A DNA stretch of 64,000 bases, from positions 6,093,207-6,157,206 of the forward strand of contig OZ022594.1 of NCBI GenBank assembly GCA_963669155.1, read 5' to 3'. This DNA is from Arbacia lixula. Taxonomy: Eukaryota; Echinodermata; Echinoidea; Arbacioida; Arbaciidae. Position 1 is the stretch's first letter; the number at the start of each line of letters is the position of its first letter. The notes beneath the pieces were generated by a model that worked only from the letters and a program-made list of their open reading frames with translations, did no database searches and was not told the DNA's origin. The translations under genes and the position numbers were made by a program. Below, in pieces: positions 12,168 to 21,505 of this stretch.

Positions 12168-15100
12168 TCCTTCTTCTTCTTCTTCTTCTTCTTCTTCTTC
12201 TTCTTCTTCTTCTTCTTCTTCTTCTTCTTCTTCTTCTTCTTCTTCTTCTTCTTCTTCTTCTTCTTCCACTCCCTCTCGTTCTTCTTCTTCATTTGTATAA
12301 AATGTGTTTTTTTATGTAAAAAGGTCACTTAGTATATTGAACACATCTTGCCCGGTAAAGGCACATTTGAGATAGACAAGTCCTTGATGTTTGAGAATGC
12401 TAGTAATTCTTTCAAATGACTCTCTGTACCCCAACAGTTGTGCATCCTCAGTGGAGTGTTCGGGGCGTGGTCGCGATCCAAGCACTCGTACGCGGTGAGT
12501 AGCTCATCCACACACATAAATGGCATACACACACACACACACACACACACACAGATACACACACACACACACACGAACACACACAGTCATATTTAATTTG
12601 TTTTAATTCACTATTTTGGCTTCCTTAAAATGTGTACTAGATCAATTTTTATGTTACCATTAATGAAATATTGTCCCGTGGGGTCCGTTTGACAACCAGT
12701 CTGGAGATCAAGTTCGTGTAATGATGAATTGTTCATGTGTCTGATTATAGAGTGATGTATTCGTTTTCCCATTTCATTTAATTCGAATAATTCGATTTGA
12801 TACGTATTTATTAAGTGTTAAACATCAAGTACATGATAGATCACAAATAGAAAATATATATATTTTCACTAAGAATTAATTTGATTAATGATGACGTTTG
12901 TATACATTTTTATTTGGACTATCATTTGCCACCTTTTTTGTAGTTTTCTTGTAATATTTTGTAATTATTTTATGTTTGTGCATGCGGAATACGCGGAATT
13001 GTTAGTGATTGTGCTAAGTGCCGATTTCATTGTCAGTGATGGTCAGTGATTGTCATATCACCGATACCCTTACCATGCTTACGAGTGATTGTCCTTTTAC
13101 CGATGCCATTGTCAGTGATTGTCATATCACCGATACACTTATCAGTGATTGTTATACTACCGATACCAATATAAGTGATTGACATACCATTATCCAGTCT
13201 TCAACCTTGGGGCTTCAATTGCTATTCGAGATCCGCCTTTGTTCCTTTCTGGCCTTACTCGCAATTACCATGGTTACGGTCAATCTAATGGCGATGATAA
13301 AGACATTCATTCCTGCTATTGTCGGGCAAACATCAGGCAAGCTTTAACACATGTTTAAGTACTTAGCAACCTGTTTTACTTTTAGTATACAGTTTCGGCG
13401 AAATTTGCAATGTTAGTTAATCTCCTGTTGCACCCCGATGTTAGTTGATTTGATTTCATGTTCATCTCTCTGCGTGCTGTGTAAATAACGTGATCTATGT
13501 CATGTCGTTCGTTCATTCGCTCGGCATGCTCTGGACAGATGATTAAATACCGCGTCCCTTTCCAAAGTAAGCAAGGTTAGGTATGGAAATCACGTCGCTA
13601 TGCAACGACATGTCTAGCTAACAGTAGAAGGAGGGATGCATAATTCAATAGATTCTATTATTTCCCGGGGCGAGAGATAGAGGTGGGGGTTATGATTAAT
13701 ACGTCTCGATCGTCCACACGATTATTGTTTTCTTCGTCCATCCAACACGACTCATTTCGTTGTATTTACATAACATAAATCTGACCTGCCAGCGGTATTA
13801 TTGGCATAGCGATCGGATGTCTTATATTTTGTCGATCAGCGATTAGTCGCTATACTATGCGAACATGTCAAATGCGTTTTTTTCTATCAAGATCAAACCA
13901 ATGCACTTTATAGGGTTAAATTCAACGCTGCAATCGTGGACACTGTTTGATATAATAAATAAGATTGATCGCAAACTAATTTGCGACCGATATCAAATGT
14001 AGCACTGCACAGTTCAGATCGGGATCCAGACTTGCGATCGATTCAGATTAGTCGCAATTCTTTACTACACATCATCATGCCAATAGTGATAAAAGAGATA
14101 ATCCTTACATTACCAAGCCTTGAAAGACCAATCGGCTCACTAGTAGCATTAATTTTTGGACTACAAGTTGTAGTTCTCGATTCTGGTTATCATCCTGCAG
14201 GTCTTTCTTTACATGGTCGTCTCGATCTTCGCCTGTCTGACGTCATTCATGATGTTCGGCCTCGAGGTCAGCTGCTCAATGGTCCTCAGACGAGATTGCG
14301 CGACCCACAACAACGTCGTCGACACCGAGACCACGAACACGTTGACGACGACGGAGACGATGCTGACGTCTTGGTTTACGGATTCGATGGGAAACAACAC
14401 GACGATGCCCATGGTTACGGGCTGTGCGCACTATGTAAGTCATGAGGCAGCTTACTGCCGTCCTTAAAGATTACTGCAGACAATACGATATGGCCAGCAC
14501 TATTCTACGTCGTATGGGCCTATGACTGAAAATGTGACGTCACCTGCTTTCTCAAATCCAATGACGGGGTCCTGCGATTTAGCCAGTCGCAGCGTTGTGC
14601 GAATGATCAGATCGTATCGTTTGCGGTGGCCTCTGATGTAATGATCATTCAATGTAGTCGTGTAATAATCATATTTATAAGCGGCAAATCATTCCACATC
14701 TACTGTAGATGTGGCATTTGGGTGGAAATTCAAAATAAAGATTGTTTCATATTAGTAGAAGAATTTAAATGCATGCTGAATTATTGTGATACTATAGTGC
14801 CGCTTGATTATAGTAAAGACATAATAATCATAATTCAAATTATCCAATTACGAAATATTGAAAAATGCTATGTTCACACGAAAGCGGTTTGCTTGTCATA
14901 ATGACGAAATTTGTTGGCCTTTTGGATTATTGATCCACATCGGTGACGTAGCTTGCCGCCTTGGAATTTAATGATCGGCGCTACCTGCAGCAAAATGAAC
15001 ACTTTTCCGCGTGAGAAAGACTCTAGTTACAACGTACAGCTGGCAAAGGTCAGCGGGAGACATATGTATTCATGCTACAGGGATGAAGCAGAAACATTAA

Positions 15101-17100
15101 AGCAACATCGGTGAATGTTTCACGACAATCCGTCAAAGGATAAGACGTTTATGATCTTTTAAAATATGTGGGGTTTTTTTTCACCTCACGTGAGAGATGC
15201 TCTCCCGTATGATGTATGCTGAATGATTTCATAAAGCGCTCTTTTTCTGTGTTTGATAAAGGAACCACTCTTTTCCGTAGAGGTATGTGTGAACAAAACA
15301 AGTTTCTAATAATGTGTCACATGCACAGGTGAAATGACGCACATATTTATGGGCCATTATTTTCGTATCCTTTGACGGATTTTCATCAAACCTCCATTTA
15401 TACGTTCCTTTCATGATCCTACTCGTACTAAAACCAAATTAATTTTAGAGTAGACTTTCAGGTACGTCCACATACTAGCGGTGCACCATTGCCGTTCCCT
15501 GGGTACCTTTGAAAACAGGTATTTGCCACTGCGTTAAAACAATAAACAAAGTCCACGTGATAATAATAATTATTGCTAACGTCAACATGATCGAGTCATC
15601 ACTTCTACGGAGGACAGAGACCCCCAAACTTCTCAGCAAGATGTAATTTTAGCCAGCGCCAGCAGCAAAGCACTTTTTTGATATTAACGTAGCGATTTTT
15701 ACGACTTTTGTAATTCGTGATTTTGAATAAACATGCCTTCATTATAGCCAAGCTGCATTCATTATCACATTATGTTAATCCCGCGTGAGTTGCCATTCGT
15801 TTCACTAATAACGTCACTTCAAGATTGAAACTTTAAGAAACATATCAGCCATTGAGGCCAATAAAGCACGTGACAAATTTACGTTGTACTTTTAAAATTA
15901 GGATTAAGTATTTGAGTCACGTGCCTTTTACAAGTCAAACAATCATTCTGTTTCTAAGCATTGATTAAAAGACTCTAATGACTTGAGTGGCATTGTGGTA
16001 TTTCAGACTTCAAATTGGCTACGGCTGGTTAAGAGCAAATCGAGTCTTTTTTATCACTTTTACATGCCCCCTATTATATCACGGTACTTCTAGCGAACAT
16101 AACATCACGAAAAACAAACGCAATTTACAATTGATTCGAACGAAGCGCATAGAGGTTATCTTTAAAAATGGCATTCCCATTAAAGAGAAATCGTCTCTGA
16201 GTAGCTATTTTAACATGGTTTGTGAATGATATGTTATGCTTTTATTTGCTCTTATTGCTGGGTAACATCAATATATACAAGTTTTATCTTATAGCTGTAG
16301 AAAATTGATGTCACATTATGTGGATTTCTTTGGCATGGACATGAACTTGAATCTAAGACACTTAATGCTCTGATGTTCATAATTTACACTGATAAAAGCA
16401 TGTATTCCGAAATGGCTCGGTTAGCTCTGAAAATGAAATTAAATGACTAGAGTTGATTGAATATAGCCGACTATAATTTATGCGTACCATACCATATTTC
16501 AACCATGTGACCAGGAGCTGAACCTAGCGGTCGCTGTGATCCTCGCTGTGATAGCCTTGTTCCAGATCCTCATCTCCCTTATCGCCGCCGTCTCAAGTTC
16601 AAAGGTCATGTGCAGTGAAGAAAACCACGAGATGGTGCGTGATCTGAATCATTTCTCTCCTCCCCTGGTATACCGTTGTTCGTGATGCCCAGAATGACCA
16701 CACCCATCGTGGAACGGTCTTTTAAGCCTTATGTCCCTCTTTGTCTCTCTGCACATGAAGAGTTTCATTAAGAAAGTAATCGAGTCAATATTTTGTATTT
16801 TCTGTTGTGAAATACTTTAAAAAATGCTTTATACCAATTTAAAATTCCAGATAAACATGTGGAAATGTTAACTTCCAAATTATATTTCATTTAAAATGAT
16901 TAGATACAAATCAGAATCATTCCCAAAGGGACTAAATATATGGAATTAAATACTTCACAGATTTTGTGTTATTATACATTCTTCATCTAACATGTCTAAG
17001 GTGATACCTCTATTGTGAATACCAAATTATTTTGTTGAACCGGAGTTTATCCATTTTAGAATGAAACTCTTCATTATGTAGATCTCTCCATCTCTCACTT

Positions 17101-17155
<55 letters not shown>

Positions 17156-17197
17156 ATGTCTACCTCCCTTCTTCTCCCTCCCACCCTTTTCTTTCTC

Positions 17198-17246
<49 letters not shown>

Positions 17247-18548
17247 TCTCTTTGTCTACCTCCCTTCTTCTCCCTCCCACCATTTTCTTTCTTAACTCTC
17301 TCAACTAATCTCTCTCTCTCTCTCACTCACTCACAAATTAATCCTCTATTCTGTTCTTTTACTTGTATGTATATCTATCCTCCCTACCTCTATCATGTAC
17401 ATACGTCGTTCATACCCCCCCCCCTCCCTTCTTTAAATGAATACAGGTACTTATCCCTTATCACCATTACGATCTACCTGATATAAACACAAAAAGAAAT
17501 GGTTTATACTTCCCTAAAAGGGAGCAAGTAACACATTTTACTTCATCTGGTAAAATGAGCCAAATGGGCTTTTTAATTGCATTTGCATCAATGCAGTACC
17601 ACATCATGTTAGATCTAATTTCCAACATCAAGATAAATATACTTTTTCAGATTTTGCCTATATGTAGGGTATGCTCGGTAGAATCTAAAACATTAACAAC
17701 CCAAATTTTAGTGATTTGTCACTTGCTCCCTTTTGTCAAAGTAGGGCAGTTGTAATAGGCCTAATCATAATCATACAGTTTCGTTAATCGACGGCGTCGT
17801 CCTTTTCCGCGTCCAGCTCGTTGAGGAGTGTCTATCAGATGATGACGATGGGGAGCCGCCTCCACCAAACGCGGGACTTCCCCAAATTAAGAGGTAAGAC
17901 CCCCTCACCCCCTCCTTCCCCGCCCCCACCCCCCCCCCCCTCCATCCCACCCTACACTCCTCGCCACTCCCTGACTCCCCCGCCCCATCTCCTTCTTCTA
18001 GTCCGCCTTCTCTTCCTTCTTCCTTTACCAAAATCTCAACCTTTCAACGTATACAACTTTCAACTAAACTTATTTCATTTCTCCGTCATAGCTTTACATA
18101 AACGTGGACACTGTCCGTGCATGGCCTCGCAAAATGATAAACTGCAATGAGAAAATTCTCATGATTATTGGAGCTATTGTCCTCGTTGTTGTATCATCTT
18201 GTGTTTTCTGTTATCACAGCCATTCTCCATTAAAGACGGGGATAAACTTTCTTTACGTAACTACGGTAACTGAACCACGTGAACATGGAATTGATACGTT
18301 TCCCAACACACGACCAACCCATTGTAATATGACCTAATGAACTGGTCATGTAACATTTGTGACAATAATATCACTCCTTGAATTTGACAGTTTTGTAGTA
18401 TTAGGGCCTATGTCCAAGGTACAGGTATGGTATGATTTGTTGTATTGTAATACTAGTCAATGACCAAATCGGACTTATCTTACGTTAACCATCATTTGTG
18501 TTCACTTCTTCCATTCTTGTTTCTAATTTCAGAGCGCAGAAAAGATGA
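1228..18548 (+). CDS. Four-pass (tetraspan) membrane protein, MS4A / FAM189 / sarcospan-like, seven coding exons
   Basis: Assembled from exons 1228-1469, 11718-11946, 12438-12494, 14201-14434, 16515-16634, 17817-17893 and 18533-18548. Every border is GT/AG, the phases agree (2,0,0,0,0,2), and the total of 975 nt gives 324 residues plus stop. Residues 1-113 are polar, with an alanine run (about 16-20) and a basic cluster at 84-90. Hydrophobic segments lie near 114-135, 149-168, 177-201 and 258-280. The last loop (about 202-257) is threonine-rich with two cysteines and an N-N-T-T glycosylation site. The tail is short and acidic, then proline-rich. Four helices with G-I-L-Q-L-V-L in helix 1 and S-G-V-F-G-A-W in helix 2 recall the MS4A/ENTREP(FAM189)/sarcospan group. 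That is by-eye resemblance, so the exact family is open. The start was chosen for its strong CACCATGG context. Confidence 0.72.
2739..3304 (+). mobile_element. 5'-truncated LINE (non-LTR retrotransposon) 3' end with 15-bp target duplication
   Basis: Flanked by a perfect 15-bp direct repeat (ATATACCATTTAAGC at 2724-2738 and 3305-3319). It contains the C-terminal end of a reverse-transcriptase polyprotein followed by about 130 bp of untranslated tail ending in an A-rich stretch. The target lies inside a GTGACGTCAC MITE, so the LINE is the younger insertion. The target duplication and 5' truncation are typical of target-primed reverse transcription. Confidence 0.85.
2740..3171 (+). pseudogene. 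C-terminal fragment of LINE reverse-transcriptase ORF (zf-RVT region)
   Basis: An uninterrupted frame of about 143 codons, with no start of its own, enters from the truncated 5' edge and ends at a stop at 3169-3171. It reads F-W-E-G-K-L near its start and L-N-F-K-T-L-H-R-I-L-P in the middle. A C-x2-C-x8-H-x4-C pattern follows (C-T-F-C ... H-I-V-L-E-C-P), the zinc-binding zf-RVT signature found after the polymerase domain of many animal LINEs. The polymerase itself is missing, so the copy is dead. The open frame suggests a fairly recent insertion. Confidence 0.85.
3563..3927. mobile_element. Palindromic MITE family A, copy 1 (365 bp, TTAA flanks)
   Basis: The whole element folds on itself. 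The left arm begins AGGGAGTATACTGTACTGGG and the right arm is its near-perfect inverse, meeting at a centre TGTTCGGGCCGAACA near 3738-3752. It is flanked by TTAA on both sides. Other copies lie at about 40530, 42456, 47579 and 51564. TTAA duplication is the piggyBac hallmark, so it is probably a piggyBac-driven MITE. No open frame. Confidence 0.85.
3981..4469. mobile_element. GTGACGTCAC fold-back MITE, copy 2
   Basis: The left end follows TTAA at 3977-3980 and the right end (AGGGTGAACTATCCCCA) precedes TTAA at 4470-4473. Inverted arms carry GTGACGTCAC near 4112 and a GTGAGGTCAC variant near 4336. Its left flank (TGTATAAACAGTGTGATTTC) matches the flank of copy 1 about 1.48 kb upstream, pointing to a local duplication. 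Confidence 0.75.
5254..5872. mobile_element. 619-bp fold-back element with ~200-bp arms
   Basis: The left arm (about 5254-5455) begins TCAAAAAAAGCTATACACTT and ends GCGCAGGAATTAGCCTTC. The right arm (about 5663-5872) is the inverse, containing GAAGGCTAATTCCTGCGCAG and ending AAGTGTATAG plus a T run. The ~200-bp centre has no coding potential. No other copy is seen in the window. Confidence 0.8.
5995..6038 (+). repeat. C-rich homopolymer tract
   Basis: Two long C runs separated by short GCCACC interruptions. Low-complexity DNA inside intron 1 of gene 1. Confidence 0.9.
6895..7243 (+). repeat. ~350-bp GA-rich polypurine tract
   Basis: Almost entirely purine on the plus strand, built of GAGAGA, GGGAGA and (GACA)n stretches. 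It ends just before the 3.36 kb inverted-array element that starts at 7256. The long reading frames crossing it (Ser/Leu-rich on the minus strand) are repeat artefacts. Confidence 0.9.
9161..9240 (+). repeat. Segment duplicated within the fold-back element, copy 1
   Basis: The stretch from GCTAACAACAGGTCACCGTC to CAGACCCTAATAATAC recurs at 9858-9952 with one short insertion (AAATACAATAGGCAAAC region). It is not part of the 164-bp monomer, so it marks a foreign insert or loop segment partly duplicated inside the element. Confidence 0.85.
9858..9952 (+). repeat. Segment duplicated within the fold-back element, copy 2
   Basis: Second copy of the segment at 9161-9240, in the same orientation and sharing TCTTCTAGACTGCAACTACT and surrounding bases. 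Confidence 0.85.
11530..11645 (+). repeat. Interspersed repeat (GTGACGTCACC ... AGCCAGTCGCAG), copy 1
   Basis: About 110 bp containing AATGTGACGTCACCT, CAAATCCAATG, AGCCAGTCGCAG and GATCAAATCGTACCG. It recurs with the same order and spacing at about 14531-14640. Unlike the GTGACGTCAC MITE it continues into a different sequence. Confidence 0.7.
11718..11946 (+). CDS. Gene 1 coding exon 2 (basic cluster and transmembrane helix 1)
   Basis: The acceptor ATTATAG/C completes the split codon 81 and the donor is GCG/GTAAGC. Encodes residues 82-157: a lysine/arginine cluster, then the hydrophobic helix V-A-L-T-T-G-I-L-Q-L-V-L and the start of helix 2. Past the donor the frame runs on into the TTC array, giving an artefactual poly-serine extension. 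Confidence 0.78.
12029..12267 (+). repeat. (TTC)n trinucleotide array in intron 2 of gene 1
   Basis: About 80 nearly pure TTC units with a few CTC/CCT interruptions, beginning about 80 bases after the exon 2 donor and preceded by a C run. All long frames here (poly-Ser, poly-Phe, poly-Lys, poly-Glu) are products of the repeat. Confidence 0.97.
12438..12494 (+). CDS. Gene 1 coding exon 3 (rest of transmembrane helix 2)
   Basis: A 57-nt exon with acceptor CCCAACAG/TTG and donor GCG/GTGAGT, phase 0 on both sides. Encodes L-C-I-L-S-G-V-F-G-A-W followed by a basic turn R-S-K. It is too short to be found as an open frame. It was identified by its splice sites, frame and fit between exons 2 and 4. 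Confidence 0.75.
12531..12590 (+). repeat. (CA)n microsatellite
   Basis: About 27 CA units with single-base interruptions, 40 bp downstream of the exon 3 donor. Confidence 0.95.
13021..13185 (+). repeat. Degenerate ~45-60 bp tandem repeat in intron 3 of gene 1
   Basis: Three to four units of the form AGTGATTGTCATATCACCGA followed by TACC and a variable stretch. AGTGATTG recurs near 13036, 13083, 13114, 13144 and 13173. Confidence 0.75.
14201..14434 (+). CDS. Gene 1 coding exon 4 (transmembrane helix 3 and large loop)
   Basis: Acceptor CATCCTGCAG/GTC, donor TAT/GTAAGT, 78 codons in phase 0. It begins with helix 3 (V-F-L-Y-M-V-V-S-I-F-A-C-L). The loop then contains C-S and D-C-A, a run of threonines, an N-N-T-T sequon and G-C-A-H-Y before the splice. 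It is the only GC-rich part of its neighbourhood, as expected for an exon. Confidence 0.78.
14531..14640 (+). repeat. Interspersed repeat (GTGACGTCACC ... AGCCAGTCGCAG), copy 2
   Basis: Matches 11530-11645 in order and spacing (AATGTGACGTCACCT, CAAATCCAATGA, AGCCAGTCGCAG, GATCAGATCGTATCG) with scattered substitutions. Confidence 0.7.
15116..15460. mobile_element. Degraded GTGACGTCAC-type fold-back MITE
   Basis: Retains CGACAATCCGTCAAAGGATA, a mutated CACCTCACGTGAG block, CTCCCGTATGATGTATGC and a right end with GACGGATTTTCATCAAACC and TTTTAGAGTAGACTTTC. Order and orientation match the family, but the second GTGACGTCAC and the left terminus are lost. An old copy in intron 4 of gene 1. Confidence 0.6.
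16515..16634 (+). CDS. Gene 1 coding exon 5 (transmembrane helix 4)
   Basis: Acceptor GTGACCAG/GAG and donor ATG/GTGCGT give 40 codons in phase 0. Encodes L-A-V-A-V-I-L-A-V-I-A-L-F-Q-I-L-I-S-L-I, then a polar stretch S-S-S-K-V-M-C. The donor is weaker than the others but keeps the frame open into exon 6. Confidence 0.72.
17099..17335 (+). repeat. CT-rich microsatellite arranged as two ~120-bp units
   Basis: Two CT runs are each followed by the same pyrimidine segment (GTCTACCTCCCTTCTTCTCC ... TTTTCTTTCT), so a block of microsatellite plus spacer has itself been tandemly duplicated. Lies in intron 5 of gene 1. Arg/Glu-rich minus-strand frames here are artefacts. Confidence 0.9.
17500..17760. 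repeat. Short fold-back / interspersed repeat
   Basis: The left side has AAGGGAGCAAGTAAC and the right side GTCACTTGCTCCCTTTT, an imperfect inverse. The right part (TAGTGATTTGTCACTTGC ... AGTAGGGCAGT ... TAGGCCT) recurs at about 61472-61545. The right edge ends about 60 bp before exon 6 of gene 1. Confidence 0.6.
17817..17893 (+). CDS. Gene 1 coding exon 6 (acidic, proline-rich tail)
   Basis: Acceptor CGCGTCCAG/CTC, donor AAGAG/GTAAGA, 25 codons plus two bases. Encodes an acidic run (S-D-D-D-D-G-E) followed by P-P-P-P, consistent with a cytoplasmic tail after helix 4. Reading straight through the donor would give an immediate stop (R then TAA), so the protein end changes little if the last intron is retained. 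Confidence 0.65.
18533..18548 (+). CDS. Gene 1 last coding exon (alternative acceptor possible)
   Basis: Acceptor TTCTAATTTCAG at 18521-18532. The split codon becomes Arg, then A-Q-K-R and stop at 18546-18548, giving 324 residues. Two bases downstream a second AG (18533-18534) would splice in another frame and run to a stop at 18608-18610, adding 20 residues (344 in total). The first acceptor is the canonical CAG. Transcripts are needed to decide. Confidence 0.5.
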
Positions 18549-18830
18549 TCCGCAATGTGACGTCACACTTTGTAACAACGCTGACTGAAATTGTGCGGGT
18601 CTTATCCTGAACCGTCCACGCAATATGTATACATACACCACCTGGCTTTCATGGTCATGTTGAACTTTGTAATGAATGTTCAGATATGTTGATTAGACAC
18701 ATTGAAACGTGTACATGAAGACTGGGAAAAGGAATTAAGAAATGTGGTCTTTATGAACAGCTAAATTTATATACAGGGTTCAGTGAGAAACAAGCTTTAA
18801 AGGAAACAACGAGTGTGGCCTTTGTACACC

Positions 18831-19143
18831 TGGGTGTTTCACCAAGCTGTTCTTAAGCTAAAAATAACTTTACGCACTACTGGTGAACCCTTCTTGAGCT
18901 AAATCAGATACCCCAATTTGTTCCTGTTTTCACATAGTGGGAGTTAATTTCCAACAACCCTAATCAAAGTTGACAAATAGTAAACTTTGTTTTCAGATAC
19001 TTGTTAACAACACGAATCAGATTTCAGCTTATAAGCTGATGGGAATAAAAAATAATTGAGATTCTGATGAAGCACAAGAAGGGATCACCAGTCGTGCGTC
19101 AACGGTAAAGTTGATCGGTGAAACACCCCCCCCCCCCCCCCCC
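18831..19143. mobile_element. Fold-back MITE family C (GGTGTTTCACCAAGCTG), copy 1
   Basis: The left end GGGTGTTTCACCAAGCTGTT is mirrored by CGGTGAAACACCCCC at the right. Inner arms carry TGGTGAACCCTTCTTGAGCT and its inverse. The right end runs into a C homopolymer, probably expanded from the terminal CCCCC. Other copies lie at about 28671, 44503 and 45675. Confidence 0.8.
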
Positions 19144-19989
19144 ATGGTTGTTAGGGCATGTTTCACGGTGTTAGCCCTATTAAACTAATTTCTTTTCTTT
19201 TAAAACTGGAATCTATGGTTGTAGCCGAAGTGGTGTCGTCATATGAGCATGTTGTCAAGACAATTCTAAACAAAATCACTCCAGTGATAGGTTTAGTGGT
19301 CCGATATTGTCTATCGGGCTAGTGTCGGGCATTCCCAATTACAATCCCCGCTGTGATCACCACTGCTTGCTCTACCCGCATTATTTAGAACCAATTGTCT
19401 TGATAATAGTGTTCAAATGACGTCACACTTTGGTAATCTAGACAATTTACGATGACATGTTTTGTGTTTGCTCGTAAAAAGTGTGATGTTAGGTTAACCA
19501 AAAAACAATATTTTCTTCACGAAAATGATTTTTAAGACTGTATTTCCTGCAATTTCAATTTCCTGACATGGAAATTAAGAGAGAATAAACGATCTTAATG
19601 ATTAGCAGGAGTCAGAGAATACGGTGAAGCAAATAAACGAGCGCTTCTAAGCAACTGTACGAATACTAACGGACCTTTGTTGCGAGGTGTGTAAAAAACG
19701 AAATCAAATTTGTTCGTCCAAAATCATATTAAAGTAATAAGATTTAAGAGAATTAATATCAATTCTTTTTGAGTAGCTTAAGCAATAGCTCGTCTTTCAC
19801 ATCCTGCATAATTGAAATTGTCTATGTATCTCTTAGATTGTGACGCATTGCATATTTTGTTTAAATTGAAATAAAATAGAGCAATGGACGGTGTTTATTA
19901 CGTATTGGTATTGAGTACCCACCTACAACCGCATCTTACTCTCTGTACTCCTCACCTTTCTTTTTCTCATCGGTCAATGGACATCCGCC

Positions 19990-20209
19990 CCCCCCCCTCA
20001 AACACACCCACACACACCCACACACACACACAAACACACACCAACACACACACACACACACCACCACCACCACACCATCCTTTCCGTCTCTCTTCCTCTT
20101 TCTCAATTCTTCTATCTAGTTCTTCAGCAATCTCTAACTCACCATACACGCTACCAACACAGAAATACAGTTGTAATTCACCGACACTAGTTGTGTTTGA
20201 GACAAAATA

Positions 20210-20262
<53 letters not shown>

Positions 20263-20265
20263 CAC
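19990..20265 (+). repeat. C-run and (CA)n microsatellites
   Basis: A CACACC-rich block at about 19990-20075 and a purer (CA)n block at about 20211-20262, separated by unique pyrimidine-rich DNA. The Thr/His-repeat reading frame here is not a gene. Confidence 0.9.
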
Positions 20266-20544
20266 ACACCTAAATGACCTACGCCATTTTTGTTCATGCT
20301 ATGTACCCATACATAGTCAAACCTGCAGTCTTTTAAAGAGCGTACACACATACCCCCATATTTGAGTCTTTTTCACATAATATTTCAAACATACATTCAT
20401 ATATACATACAAACCCACAGTACATACACGCACACAATCGCTTCTTTACTTTTACAGACACACAGGCAATATAAACAGACAGTCAAACACAATTGCACAT
20501 GGATATAAACTCACACATACAAACACGACACACACATCCATACA

Positions 20545-20550
20545 TACATG

Positions 20551-20620
<70 letters not shown>

Positions 20621-20630
20621 TGCACACATA
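20545..20630 (+). repeat. (CA)n microsatellite
   Basis: About 36 nearly uninterrupted CA units inside a wider CATA/CACA-rich stretch (about 20395-20640). Confidence 0.95.
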
Positions 20631-21324
20631 CAAACGTACATATAATCTTAATAGAGGAGGAACTCATGATCTTGCTTTCATCTACTTCTACTTTTAATGG
20701 TACAAGGATGATAGAAAATTATCATAATAAATATACCCATGCACCAGTGAATGAAGATAATTTCTTTATCAATGTTTATATAAATACAGTACATTCCAAC
20801 TGCTGGTACATACTACAAGATTGTGCATTGTGTACATTAGAAGATACCAATGAACTAAATCATCAAAATCATTTTTGGCTTTAAACATTACTGTGAGAAA
20901 GCACATTTCAACTGTAAGTCATTGAACAAACATGAATCAATAAATTTGTGCTAACCCTTACATTACAAGGCCTTGAAAACTGTCGGTTTAGCATAATCTT
21001 CTTGCCAATGGCAATGAGAGAGTTAACCTTGGGTTAATCTAGGCTTGTATTACCACGCCTTGAAATCGCCATTGAAAATGAAGTCTGAATTGCACAATTA
21101 AATCTATCTATAATTTATATTATCTCCTCATAAAAGTGCATTCAAACTACCTAAGGCCCTTTAATAGACATGAAAACTGAATAAACTGTTGTTTTATATC
21201 ATAGAAATGAGGCCAATTGTATGACAGTGCCAAGTATATTGCTAATGAAAGAGATAAACCCAGAGATATCGTTACATGGTAGAAAGGCAGCATAATACAT
21301 TCCAAATCATATATAACATAAAAA

Positions 21325-21505
21325 CCTGTGAAACCTGTCTATAGTGGCCACCCAAGGGAAGAAAACTGTGGCCTTCATAGACAGGTGGCTGCTATACGCA
21401 GGCTCTTTAACACATGATCTCTCTCTGGGGGAATTATGTTAGTGGCCACTATAGACAGGTTGGCTGCTATAGACAGGTGGCCACTAAGACAGGTTTGACT
21501 GTAAA
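21325..21505. repeat. Repeat with inverted and direct ACCTGTCTATAGTGGCCAC units
   Basis: ACCTGTCTATAGTGGCCACC at the left is mirrored by GTGGCCACTATAGACAGGT near 21441 and followed by GCTATAGACAGGTGGCCACT. A fold-back structure of about 180 bp with no coding content. Confidence 0.6.

Noticed and set aside
11722-12332. Long frames encoding poly-Ser, poly-Phe, poly-Lys and poly-Glu
   Set aside because: They are the (TTC)n array read in different frames; only 11718-11946 is an exon.
17027-17326. Arg/Glu-repeat minus-strand frames
   Set aside because: CT microsatellite inside an intron of gene 1.
19884-20667. Thr/His- and Val/Cys-repeat frames
   Set aside because: Products of (CA)n microsatellites.
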